Below, one piece after another: positions 16,122-25,200 of a stretch of DNA of 64,000 nucleotides. The position numbers and the translations under genes were made by a program. Origin of the DNA: Streptomyces sp. SCSIO 75703. GTDB taxonomy: Bacteria; Actinomycetota; Actinomycetes; Streptomycetales; Streptomycetaceae. The stretch is taken from NCBI RefSeq assembly GCF_036607905.1, contig NZ_CP144555.1:2170001-2234000 (forward strand), written 5' to 3'. Every line of letters starts with the position of its first letter. Positions within the stretch are counted from its first letter, which is position 1. Below the pieces are notes generated by a model. That model had not been told where the DNA came from, searched no databases, and was given only the letters and a program-made list of their open reading frames with translations.

Positions 16122-17612
16122 TCAAGCCGGCTGACCGAGCGGCAGGCGGAGCTCGAACAGGGCTCCGCCCGACGGCGCGTCCCCCACGGTGAGCGTGCCC
16201 CCGTGCCGGAGAGCCACGTCGCGGGCGATGGCCAGCCCCAGCCCGGCCCCGCCCTCGTCCCGGCCGCGGGCCTCGTCGAGCCGGACGAAGCGCGCGAAGA
16301 TCCGCTCCCGGTCGGCCTCGGGCACCCCCGCCCCGTCGTCGGCGACGCCGACCACCGCCGCGCCGCCCTCCCGCCGTACCGACACCTCCACCGCCGTGCG
16401 GGCGTGCCGGGCGGCGTTGTCGAGCAGGTTGGCGAGCACCCGCCCGAGCTGCCCGCGCGAGCCGGACACCGCCACCGCCTCCTCGCCGCGCACCGTGACC
16501 CCGGTCCGGCCCCGGGCCTCCTCGCGGGCCAGGGCGGCGAGGTCGACGGGGACTGCGGCGGGCCGCTCCCCCGCGTCGAGCCGGGCGAGCAGCAGCAGGT
16601 CGGCGGCGAGCCGCTGGAGCCGTACGGTGTCCTCCACCGCCGCGTCCAGGTCGAGCAGCGCCGGGTGCGCGGCGGCGACCTCCAACTGGGTGCGGAGCGA
16701 GGCGATGGGGCTGCGCAGTTCGTGGGAGGCGTCGGCGACGAAACGCCGCTGGCGCTCCACCGAGGTCTCCAGCGCGGCCAGGGTCTCGTTGGTCGTCAGG
16801 GCGAGCCGGGCCACCTCGTCGCGGGTGACGGGCACGGGGACCCGGCGGGTCAGGTCCGCCGAGGCGGTGATCGCCGCCATCTCCCGGCGGATGCCCTCCA
16901 CCGGGCGCAGCGCGCGCCGGGTGACCAGCCAGGTCACGCCCGCGACGACGGCGAGCAGCAGCGGGAAGCCGATCAGCATGACGGTCAGCGCGGTGCGCAC
17001 CGCGCCCCGTGCCGCGGCGAGCGGGGCACCGGCGTGCACGGTGAGGCGGCCCCGGTCCCCGGTCTCGACGGGCACGGCGACGAACCGGTAGTCCTCCGTG
17101 TCCCCGTCGACGGTCGCCCGGCCGTCCCGGACGCCGGTGCGCGTGCCGATCTCCCCGGGGGCGAGCGGCTGCCGGGCGGCGGCGCGGTCGTCGTCATCGT
17201 CATCGTCGTCATCGTCGTCGTCATCGTCGTCGCCGTCGCGGTCGTCGTCGCGGTCGCCGAACGCGCCGTCGCGGGCGCCGGCGCCCGCGGACCGGTGCGG
17301 GCGGACCTCGGCGACCCCGGTGCCCTCGACCGCCTCCAGGTCCTCGCTGGCGGCGACCAGCCGGCCGTCCTCGTCGACGACCTGCACCGGCCGGTCGTCC
17401 GCGTCCAGCGACAGCCGGTCGTACGCCGTCCCGACCGCCAGTTCGGCGGCGACCTCCCGCGCCGTGCGCTCCGCCCGGACGCCCGCCTCCCCGAGCAGGC
17501 TGGTGCGCAGGGAGAGCAGCACGGCGGCCCCGGCGGCGCACAGGGCGACCGCGACCACGAGGGTGGCGCCGAGCGTGGCCCGCGCCCGCACCGAGCCGAG
17601 GAGCCGGCTCAT
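16122..17612 (-). CDS. Sensor histidine kinase with extracellular poly-Asp loop
   Basis: 496 aa. TM1 at about 12-36, an extracytoplasmic sensor loop 37-205, TM2 at about 207-231, then HAMP, HisKA with FVADASHELRSP (His about 297), and HATPase with LLDNAARHA (N box), DDGAGVP (G1) and GGAGLGLAI (G2). The loop holds 15 consecutive Asp (residues 128-142) preceded by a further Asp/Arg-rich stretch. Such an acidic tract outside the cell would attract divalent cations or cationic peptides. ATG overlaps the response-regulator stop (ATGA). The paired regulator is OmpR-type; the divergent gene encodes an acidic PepSY protein. Confidence 0.92.
   Translation of the reverse strand: MSRLLGSVRARATLGATLVVAVALCAAGAAVLLSLRTSLLGEAGVRAERTAREVAAELAVGTAYDRLSLDADDRPVQVVDEDGRLVAASEDLEAVEGTGVAEVRPHRSAGAGARDGAFGDRDDDRDGDDDDDDDDDDDDDDDRAAARQPLAPGEIGTRTGVRDGRATVDGDTEDYRFVAVPVETGDRGRLTVHAGAPLAAARGAVRTALTVMLIGFPLLLAVVAGVTWLVTRRALRPVEGIRREMAAITASADLTRRVPVPVTRDEVARLALTTNETLAALETSVERQRRFVADASHELRSPIASLRTQLEVAAAHPALLDLDAAVEDTVRLQRLAADLLLLARLDAGERPAAVPVDLAALAREEARGRTGVTVRGEEAVAVSGSRGQLGRVLANLLDNAARHARTAVEVSVRREGGAAVVGVADDGAGVPEADRERIFARFVRLDEARGRDEGGAGLGLAIARDVALRHGGTLTVGDAPSGGALFELRLPLGQPA
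17187..17231 (-). repeat. GAC/GAT triplet run encoding 15 aspartates
   Basis: Fifteen consecutive Asp codons, a mix of GAC and GAT, encode the poly-Asp run of the kinase sensor loop. The use of GAT, rare in this genome, shows the tract is kept at protein level and is not a fresh perfect triplet expansion. Confidence 0.9.
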
Positions 17613-18328
17613 CCCCCGGCCTCCAGCCGGTACCCGGCGCCGCGCACCGTGCGGATCAGCCCGGGGCGCAGCTTGCGGCGCAGGGCGCTGACGTACACCT
17701 CGACGATGTTGGGGTCGCCCTCGTAGGCGAAGTCCCAGACCTGTTCCAGGATCTCCGCCTTGGACACCACCTGCCCGGCGCGCAGCACCAGTTCCTCCAG
17801 GACGGCGAACTCCTTGGCGGTGAGGGCGGCCTCGGTGCCGTCCAGGAGGACGCGGCGGGCCGCGGTGTCGACCCGCAGACCGCCCACGACGTGGACCGCG
17901 CGGACGCCGGACGCCTCCCCGCGCCGCAGCAGCGCCTTCACCCGGGCGACCAGGACGACGTACGAGAAGGGCTTCGTCAGGTAGTCGTCGGCGCCGGTGT
18001 CGAGCCCCTCGGCCTCGTCGTACTCGCCGTCCTTGGCGGTGAGCATGAGGATCGGCACACCGTGTCCGGCGGCGCGCAGGGCGGCGCAGACCCGGTAGCC
18101 GTCGAGGCCGGGCAGCATGATGTCGAGCAGCACCAGGTCGTACGCGCCCTCCGCGGCCCGGCGCAGCCCCTCGCGCCCGTCGTGGACGACGTCCACCGCG
18201 TACCCCTCGGCGGTCAGGCCCCGGGCGAGGGAGACGGCGAGGCGCCGCTCGTCCTCGACGATCAGGAGGCGCGGCGGGCGGCGCGGGACGCCGGGGGCGG
18301 GATGGCGGGGGCTCACGGGTGGGCGCAT
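17609..18328 (-). CDS. OmpR family response regulator
   Basis: 239 aa. Receiver domain at about 20-130 with acidic pocket VEDE, phosphoacceptor Asp69 (LVLLDIMLPG) and Lys in LTKPFS; C-terminal winged helix with LTAKEFAVLEELVLRAG and NIVEVYVSALRRKL, the PhoB/OmpR class. The ATG at 18328 has no good ribosome-binding site; a GTG four codons in is an alternative. The TTCAG boxes at 18351-18388, between it and the divergent PepSY gene, are the probable binding sites. Confidence 0.92.
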   Translation of the reverse strand: MRPPVSPRHPAPGVPRRPPRLLIVEDERRLAVSLARGLTAEGYAVDVVHDGREGLRRAAEGAYDLVLLDIMLPGLDGYRVCAALRAAGHGVPILMLTAKDGEYDEAEGLDTGADDYLTKPFSYVVLVARVKALLRRGEASGVRAVHVVGGLRVDTAARRVLLDGTEAALTAKEFAVLEELVLRAGQVVSKAEILEQVWDFAYEGDPNIVEVYVSALRRKLRPGLIRTVRGAGYRLEAGG

Positions 18329-18350
18329 GGGTAGAGGGTGGCAAAGCCGG

Positions 18351-18388
18351 CCTGAAGAACTCTTCAGGAGGCTTCAGGTTCCCCTCAG
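18351..18388. promoter_or_regulatory. Phased TTCAG repeats, probable response-regulator operator
   Basis: CCTGAAGA (18351-18358) and TCTTCAGG (18361-18368) form a perfect inverted repeat with a two-base spacer. TTCAG recurs at 18363 and 18373, and a TCAG at 18385, a 10-11 base spacing matching one DNA turn. OmpR-type regulators bind such direct repeats. The site lies between the divergent regulator and PepSY genes and could control both. Confidence 0.6.
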
Positions 18389-18442
18389 CGTCGGCCGGGG
18401 ACAGTAGAGCGCGGGAATCCGACCGACTCGGGGAGAAACAGG

Positions 18443-19060
18443 ATGAAGCGCAACATCGTGATCGCCGCCGTGGCCGCCGCCGTCGTGATCGGAGGCGGTG
18501 CCGCGACGGCCCTGGCGACCGGCGACGACGGGTCCGCCGCGCGGCGGGCCGAGGTGCGGGCCGCGGACGCCCGGGGGAGCGCCGACCGCGCGCCGGAGGA
18601 CCGCGGGGGCGGCTCCGGGCGGGTGGACGCGGCCGGGGCCGTCGCCGCGGCGCTGCGCCACACGCCGGGCACGGCCGTCGCGGCCGAGCTGGACGACGAG
18701 GACGACGCGGGCGGGCGGCCGGTCTGGGAGGTCGACGTGCTGACCGGCGGCGGGGACTGGCGCCGCGTCCTGGTCGACCCGGCGGACGGCCGGGTGCTCG
18801 GCTCGCACCGGGAGCACGAGGACGACACGGCCGAGGTGCGGGCCGCCCTGAAGGGCGCCCTGGTGGACGCGGCGGACGCGGCGCGGGCGGCGGCCGGCGA
18901 GGGCACGGTGACCTCGGTCGAACTGGACGAGGACGGCCGCGTGCCCGCCTGGGAGGTCGAGACCCGCGCCCCGGGCCACGACGACCGCGACTGGCGCGTC
19001 GACCTCCGCACGGGCGAGGTGACCCGCGACCACACGGACGACGACCGCGACGACGACTGA
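18443..19060 (+). CDS. PepSY-domain secreted or membrane-anchored acidic protein
   Basis: 205 aa. The ATG at 18443 has GGGGAG upstream. A signal peptide or anchor (residues 5-28, IVIAAVAAAVVIGGGAATALA) has no lipobox Cys. Two PepSY-like repeats follow at about 60-120 and 135-200 (PVWEVDVLTGGGDWRRVLVDPADG and VPAWEVETRAPGHDDRDWRVDLRTG). The protein is very rich in Asp and Glu, like the poly-Asp loop of the neighbouring kinase. PepSY proteins act outside the membrane as protease inhibitors or regulators of sensor kinases. I infer it is a target and feedback partner of the divergent two-component system. Confidence 0.85.
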   Translation: MKRNIVIAAVAAAVVIGGGAATALATGDDGSAARRAEVRAADARGSADRAPEDRGGGSGRVDAAGAVAAALRHTPGTAVAAELDDEDDAGGRPVWEVDVLTGGGDWRRVLVDPADGRVLGSHREHEDDTAEVRAALKGALVDAADAARAAAGEGTVTSVELDEDGRVPAWEVETRAPGHDDRDWRVDLRTGEVTRDHTDDDRDDD

Positions 19061-19109
19061 CGCGGCGGGCGCCGGGACCGCCGCGACGCCGCGGGCCGCG
19101 CGTCCGGCG

Positions 19110-19154
19110 GTGCCCCGGCGTGCGGTGCCCCGGCGTGCGGTGCCCCGGCGGGCG
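19110..19154. repeat. Three tandem 15-base repeats
   Basis: GTGCCCCGGCGTGCG occurs twice in tandem (19110-19124, 19125-19139), and a third copy with one change (GTGCCCCGGCGGGCG) at 19140-19154. They lie between the convergent stops of the PepSY gene and meaB; no hairpin typical of the other terminators is evident. Confidence 0.75.
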
Positions 19155-19189
19155 GGCGGCCTCCGGCCGGGGCCCGGCGCCCTCGGCCC

Positions 19190-20146
19190 TCAGCTCTTCG
19201 TGAGGCCCGCCACCAGTTCGTCGGCGGCGCGGTACGGGTCCAGTTCCCCGGCGACGATGCGCTCCGCGAGGGCGTCCAGGCGGCTGTCGCCGCGCAGGTC
19301 GCCGATGCGTTCGCGCAGGGCGGTGACCGCGATGGCCTCCACCTCGCGGGCCGCCCGCACCCGGCGCCGCTCGGCGAGCACGCCGCGCTCCTCCATCCAG
19401 GCGCGGTGCTTCTCCAGCGCCTCGACGACCTCGTCGACGCCCTCGGCGCGCGAGGCGACCGTCTTCACGATGGGCGGGCGCCAGTCGCCGGGCGCGCGGG
19501 CCTCGCCGAGGCCCAGCATGTGGTTCAGCTCCCGGGCCGTCGCGTCCGCGCCGTCCCGGTCGGCCTTGTTGACCACGTACACGTCGCCGATCTCCAGGAT
19601 GCCCGCCTTGGCGGCCTGGATGCCGTCGCCCATGCCCGGGGCGAGCAGGACGACGGAGGTGTCCGCCTGGGAGGCGATGTCCACCTCCGACTGCCCCACG
19701 CCGACCGTCTCCACGAGGATCACCTCGCAGCCCGCCGCGTCCAGCACCCGGATGGCCTGCGGCGCCGCCCAGGCGAGCCCGCCGAGGTGGCCGCGGGTCG
19801 CCATGGAGCGGATGTAGACGCCCGGGTCGGAGGCGTGCTCGGACATCCGCACGCGGTCGCCGAGCAGGGCCCCGCCCGAGAACGGCGAGGAGGGGTCGAC
19901 CGCGAGCACGCCGACCCGCCGGCCCTGCTTGCGGTAGGCGGTGACCAGCGCCGACGTGGACGTCGACTTGCCCACGCCCGGCGACCCGGTCAGCCCGACC
20001 ACGTAGGCCCCGCCGGTCAGCGGGGCGAGGGCCGCCATCACCTCCCGGAGCTGGGCGGACGCCCCCTCCACCAGGGAGATCAGCCGGGCCACGGCCCGGG
20101 GCCGGCCTTCCCTGGCCTGGGCGACCAGTGAGGAGACGTCCTGCAT
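19190..20146 (-). CDS. meaB: Methylmalonyl-CoA/isobutyryl-CoA mutase GTPase chaperone MeaB (ArgK family)
   Basis: 318 aa. G3E-type P-loop GTPase with Walker A GLTGSPGVGKST (residues about 53-64), switch region ETVGVGQSEVD and specificity motif NKAD. MeaB loads and protects adenosylcobalamin in acyl-CoA mutases. The ATG at 20146 is preferred to a GTG one codon upstream because it sits at a proper distance from GGAG. A thiolase gene lies upstream on the same strand and the epimerase is divergent from that, giving a small acyl-CoA/B12 neighbourhood serving mutases such as IcmA (9296). Confidence 0.93.
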   Translation of the reverse strand: MQDVSSLVAQAREGRPRAVARLISLVEGASAQLREVMAALAPLTGGAYVVGLTGSPGVGKSTSTSALVTAYRKQGRRVGVLAVDPSSPFSGGALLGDRVRMSEHASDPGVYIRSMATRGHLGGLAWAAPQAIRVLDAAGCEVILVETVGVGQSEVDIASQADTSVVLLAPGMGDGIQAAKAGILEIGDVYVVNKADRDGADATARELNHMLGLGEARAPGDWRPPIVKTVASRAEGVDEVVEALEKHRAWMEERGVLAERRRVRAAREVEAIAVTALRERIGDLRGDSRLDALAERIVAGELDPYRAADELVAGLTKS

Positions 20147-20216
20147 CACAGCTCCGTTCCGTGGAGAGCGGGGTGGGTCACGTCCGTGGGGGACGGGTCG
20201 AGGGGGACGGCGCGGG

Positions 20217-21422
20217 TCAGGACTTCGGCACGCGCACGATCAGCGCGTCGCCCTGTCCGCCGCCGCCGCACAGCGCCGCCGCGCCGACCCCGCCGCCGCG
20301 CCGCTTCAGCTCCAGCGCCAGGTGCAGCACCAGCCGGGCGCCGGACATGCCGATGGGGTGGCCGAGGGCGATGGCGCCCCCGTTGACGTTCACCTTTTCG
20401 GTGGACACGCCGAGATCCTTCATGGACTGCACGGCGACCGCGGCGAACGCCTCGTTGATCTCGATGAGGTCCAGGTCCGCGACGTCGAGGCCCTCCTTGT
20501 CGAGGGCGTGGCGGATCGCGTTGGAGGGCTGCGACTGCAAAGAGTTGTCCGGACCCGCGACGTTGCCGTGGGCGCCGATCTCCGCGATCCAGGCCAGGCC
20601 CAGTTCCTCGGCCTTGGCCTTGCTCATGACGACCACGGCCGCCGCGCCGTCGGAGATCTGCGAGGAGGTACCCGCGGTGATCGTGCCGTCCTTGGCGAAG
20701 GCCGGGCGCAGCCGGCCCAGCGATTCGGCGGTGGTGTCGCCGCGGATGCCCTCGTCCTTGCTGAACAGCACCGGGTCGCCCTTGCGCTGCGGCACCTCGA
20801 CGGGGGTGATCTCCGCCTCGAAGAGACCGTTCTTCTGGGCGGCGGCGGCCCGCTGGTGGGAGAGCGCGGCGATCTCGTCCTGCTCGGGGCGGGCGATGCC
20901 GAGCCGCGTGTTGTGCTTCTCGGTCGACTCGCCCATGGCGATGCTCTCGAAGGGGTCGGTCAGGCCGTCGTGGGCCATCGCGTCCAGCATCCCGACGGCG
21001 CCGTACTTGAAGCCCTCGCGGGACTTGGGCAGCAGGTGGGGCGCGTTGGTCATGGACTCCTGGCCGCCGGCGACGACGATGTCGAATTCACCGGCGCGAA
21101 TGAGCTGGTCGGCCAGGGCGATGGCGTCGAGCCCGGACAGGCACACCTTGTTGACGGTGAGCGCCGGGACGTTCATGGGGATGCCGGCCTTCACGGCGGC
21201 CTGCCGGGCGGGGATCTGGCCCGCGCCCGCCTGGAGCACCTGCCCCATGATCACGTACTGGACCTGGTCGCCGCCGATCCCCGCGCGGTCCAGGGCTGCC
21301 TTGATGGCGAAGCCGCCGAGGTCGGCCCCGGAGAAGGACTTCAGCGAGCCGAGCAGCCGCCCCATCGGGGTGCGGGCACCCGCGACGATGACGGAGGTCG
21401 TGCCGTTCGTTGCAGAAGACAT
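20217..21422 (-). CDS. Acetyl-CoA C-acetyltransferase (thiolase)
   Basis: 401 aa, full length. Condenses two acetyl-CoA to acetoacetyl-CoA or cleaves it (biosynthetic-type thiolase II). Catalytic residues are visible: Cys94 in [10 protein letters not shown], His355 in GHPIGMSG and Cys385 in CGGGGQGDA. The ATG at 21422 follows purine-rich sequence. It is 70 bases upstream of meaB on the same strand and probably co-transcribed. Together with the 3-hydroxybutyryl-CoA dehydrogenase at 38223 it could supply C4 acyl-CoA that IcmA isomerises. Confidence 0.94.
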   Translation of the reverse strand: MSSATNGTTSVIVAGARTPMGRLLGSLKSFSGADLGGFAIKAALDRAGIGGDQVQYVIMGQVLQAGAGQIPARQAAVKAGIPMNVPALTVNKVCLSGLDAIALADQLIRAGEFDIVVAGGQESMTNAPHLLPKSREGFKYGAVGMLDAMAHDGLTDPFESIAMGESTEKHNTRLGIARPEQDEIAALSHQRAAAAQKNGLFEAEITPVEVPQRKGDPVLFSKDEGIRGDTTAESLGRLRPAFAKDGTITAGTSSQISDGAAAVVVMSKAKAEELGLAWIAEIGAHGNVAGPDNSLQSQPSNAIRHALDKEGLDVADLDLIEINEAFAAVAVQSMKDLGVSTEKVNVNGGAIALGHPIGMSGARLVLHLALELKRRGGGVGAAALCGGGGQGDALIVRVPKS

Positions 21423-21571
21423 GAGGTGCGATCCCCTTTTCCGGCCCGCACAGGCCGAGGAGTGAACGAGGGTTTACTCGAATGTACTGAGCGGTACCCC
21501 GCCCGTCATCGTGCCGTCGGTGTGATCGCGCGCACGTTGCGTAACCACCTCCGGAGCGCTGCACTGAAACC

Positions 21572-22012
21572 ATGCTGACGCGAATCGACCACATCGGAAT
21601 CGCCTGCCACGACCTGGACGCGACCGTCGCCTTCTACCGTGCCACCTACGGCTTCGAGGTGTTCCACACGGAGGTCAACGAGGAGCAGGGCGTGCGCGAG
21701 GCCATGCTCAAGATCAACGATACGTCGGACGGCGGTTCGACCTACCTCCAGCTCCTCGAACCGGTCCGCGAGGACTCCACCGTCGCGAAGTGGCTCGCGA
21801 AGAACGGCGAGGGCGTCCACCACATCGCCTTCGGCACGGCGGACGTGGACGCCGACGCGGCGGAGATCCGGGAGCGCGGGGTACGCGTTCTGTACGACGA
21901 GCCCCGGCGGGGTTCCATGGGGTCGAGGATCACCTTCCTGCACCCGAAGGACTGCCACGGCGTCCTGACAGAACTGGTCACTTCGGCGGCCGTTGAGTCA
22001 CCTGAGCACTGA
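21572..22012 (+). CDS. mce: Methylmalonyl-CoA epimerase
   Basis: 146 aa VOC-superfamily protein that interconverts (R)- and (S)-methylmalonyl-CoA between propionyl-CoA carboxylase and mutase. Metal ligands fit the family: His7 (IDHIGI), Gln60 (TYLQLLEP), His84 (GVHHIAF) and Glu134 (GVLTELV). It is divergent from the thiolase gene. TGCACT lies exactly six bases before the ATG with no close Shine-Dalgarno, so this could be another leaderless start with a weaker -10. Confidence 0.93.
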   Translation: MLTRIDHIGIACHDLDATVAFYRATYGFEVFHTEVNEEQGVREAMLKINDTSDGGSTYLQLLEPVREDSTVAKWLAKNGEGVHHIAFGTADVDADAAEIRERGVRVLYDEPRRGSMGSRITFLHPKDCHGVLTELVTSAAVESPEH

Positions 22013-22245
22013 CCTCCGTACATAAGGGCCGGTAGGGTTGGGTGCGGTCGCCGCTCAGTCCGGGGTGACCCGGTCCTGTCGTCGTCGGCGCCGGGACCGC
22101 CGGGGTCGTGTTTCGGGGGGCGGGCGACGGGGCAGCAGCCCATGCTCCGCCGTTGATCTGACACCATTCCCCGGGGGCACCGTCGGGCGGGCGGACGGCG
22201 CTCTTTCGGAGTTGTTTGCGACCAGGGGACGGATGGGACCGCGCA

Positions 22246-25200
22246 GTGCGGGGCTACGAGAGCCAGGAGCGAGAGCCGGCGGCTGACGTCGACCACCTCT
22301 CTCGGTTCGAGGCCGAGATGAAGCGGCTGAAGACCGACCGGGAAAAGGCGATCCAGCACGCCGAGGACCTCGGCTACCAGGTCGAGGTGCTGCGCGCCAA
22401 GCTGCACGAGGCGCGGCGCACCATCATGTCCCGGCCCGCCTTCGACGGTGGCGATCTCGGCTACCAGGCCGAGCAGTTGATGCGCAACGCGCAGATGCAG
22501 GCCGACCAGTTGCGCGCCGACGCCGAGCGGGAGCTGAGCCAGGCCCGGGCGCAGACGCAGCGCATCCTCCAGGAGCACGCCGAGCAGGCCGCCCGGCTCC
22601 AGGCCGAACTGCACCAGGAGGCGGTGACCCGGCGCCAGCAGCTCGACCAGGAGCTGGCCGAGCGCCGGCAGACCGTCGAGTCGCACGTCAACGAGAACGT
22701 GGCCTGGGCCGAGCAGTTGCGCGCCCGCACCGAGCAGCAGGCCCGGCGGCTGCTGGACGAGTCCCGCGCCGAGGCCGAGCAGGCCATGGCCGCCGCCCGC
22801 GCCGAGGCCGAGCGGCTGACCGCCGAGGCCCGCCAGCGCCTCCAGAACGACGCGGAGAGCGCCCGCGCCGAGGCCGAACAGCTCCTGCGCCGGGCCCGCG
22901 CGGACGCCGAACGCCTGCTGAACGCCGCCTCCAGCCAGGCCCAGGAGGCCACCGACCACGCCGAGCGGCTGCGCACCTCCACGGCGACCGAGTCGGAGTC
23001 CGCCCGCCGTCAGGCCCAGGAGCTGAGCCGGGCCGCCGAACAGCGCATGACCGAGGCCGACGAGGCGCTGCGCAAGGCGCGTGCCGAGGCCGAGAAGCTG
23101 GTCGCCGAGGCCGAGGAGTCCGCCGCCAAGGCCCTCGCCGGCGCCGAGTCGGCCAACGAGCAGCGCACCCGCACCGCCAAGGAACAGGTCGCCCGGCTGG
23201 TCAGCGAGGCCACGAAGGACGCCGAGAGCACCAAGGCCGAGGCCGAGCAGCTCGTCGCGGACGCCCGCGCCGAGGCCGAGAAGATCGTCGCCGAGGCCGC
23301 CGAGAAGGCCCGTGCGCTCACCGCGGAGGAGTCCGCGACCCAGCTCTCCAAGGCCGCCAAGACGGCCGAGGAGGTGCTGGACAAGGCGTCGGAGGAGGCG
23401 AAGCGGACCACCCGGGCCGCCGCCGAGGAGGCCGAGCGCATCCGCGCCGAGGCCGAGGCGGAGGCCGACCGGCTGCGGGCCGAGGCGCACGACATCGCCG
23501 CGCAGCTCAAGGGCGCGGCGAAGGACGACACCAAGGAGTACCGCGCCAAGACGGTCGAGCTGCAGGAGGAGGCCCGCCGGCTGCGCGGCGAGGCCGAGCA
23601 GTTGCGGGCCGACGCGGTCGCCGAGGGCGAGAAGATCCGCGCCGAGGCCCGCAAGGAGGCCGTGGCGCAGATCGAGGAGGCCGCCCGGACCGCGGAGGAA
23701 CTGCTCGCCAAGGCCAAGGCCGACGCCGACGAGCTGCGCCAGTCCGCGACCGCCGACAGCGAGAAGGTCCGCACCGAGGCCATCGAGCGGGCCACCGCCC
23801 TGCGCCGGCAGGCCGAGGAGACGCTGGAGCGCACCCGCGCCGAGACCGAGCGCCAGCGCACGGAGGCCGCCGAGCGGGCCGAGGCGCTCCAGGAGGAGGC
23901 CGAGAAGGCCGCCCGCGAACTGCGCGAGGAAGCCGAGCGGGCCATGCGGGCCCGCCAGGAGGAGGCCGCCGAGGAGCTGACGCGGCTCCAGTCCGAGGCC
24001 GAGGAGCGGCTCGCCACCGCCGAGCAGGCGCTGGCCGAGGCCCGCGAGGAGGCCGAGCGCATCCGCCGGGAGGCCGGCGAGGAGGGCGAGCGGCTGCGCG
24101 CCGATGCCGCGGAGCGCGTCCGTACGCTCCAGCAGCAGGCCGAGACCGAGGCCGAGCGGCTGCGCACCGAGGCCGCCGCCGACGCGTCCGCCTCCCGCGC
24201 CGAGGGCGAGGCCGTCGCCGTACGCCTGCGTTCGGAGGCCGCGAGCGAGGCGGAGCGGCTGAAGACGGAGGCGCAGGAGAGCGCGGACCGGGTCCGGGCC
24301 GAGGCGCAGACCGCCGCCGAGCGCCTCGCCGCCGAGGCGTCCGAGACGCTGGCCGCCGCGCAGGAGGAGGCGGCCCGGCGCCGCCGCGAGGCCGAGGAGG
24401 TGCTCGGCTCCGCCCGTGAGGAGGCCGGCCGCGAGCGCGAGCGGGCCCGCGAGCAGAGCGAGGAACTGCTCGCCTCCGCGCGGACCCGGGTCGAGGAGGC
24501 GCAGGCCGAGGCGGTACGGCTGGTCGAGGAGGCCGACCGGCGCGCGACCGAGATGGTCTCCGCCGCCGAGCAGCACGCCCAGCAGGTACGGGAGTCCGTC
24601 GCCGGGCTGCACGAGCAGGCCCAGGAGGAGATCGCCGGGCTGCGCAGCGCCGCCGAGCACGCCGCGGAGCGCGCCCGCCGCGAGGCCGGCGAGGAGGCGG
24701 ACCGGGTCCGCGCCGACGCCTACGCGGAGCGGGAGCGCGCCGGCGAGGACGCCGCACGGCTGCGCCGCGAGGCCCGCGAGGAGAGCGAGGCGGCGGCGGC
24801 GCTGGCCGAGCGGACGGTCACCGAGGCGATCGCCGAGGCCGACCGGGTCCGCGCCGACGTCGCCGAGCACGCCCAGCGGGTGCGCACCGAGGCGTCCGAC
24901 GCCATCGCCGAGGCCGAGCAGAACGCCTCCCGCACCCGGGCGGACGCTCGCGAGGACGCCAACCGCATCCGGTCCGACGCGGCGGCGCAGGCCGACACCC
25001 TGATCACCGAGGCGCGGTCGGAGGCCGAGCGGCTGACGGCCGAGACGGCCGCCGAGACGGAGCGGCTGCGCACCGAGACGGCGGCCGAGGCCGAGCGGCT
25101 GCGCGCGGAGACGGCGGCCGAGGCCGAGCGGCTGGTGTCGGAGGCGGCCGGCGAGGCGGAGCGGCTGCGGGCCGAGGCCGCCGAGACGGTCGGTTCCGCG

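Noticed and set aside
17613..18344. Upstream extension of the kinase frame (apparent 740-residue protein)
   Set aside because: The extra part is the shadow of the response regulator in another frame; the ATG at 17612 overlaps its stop as in coupled pairs.
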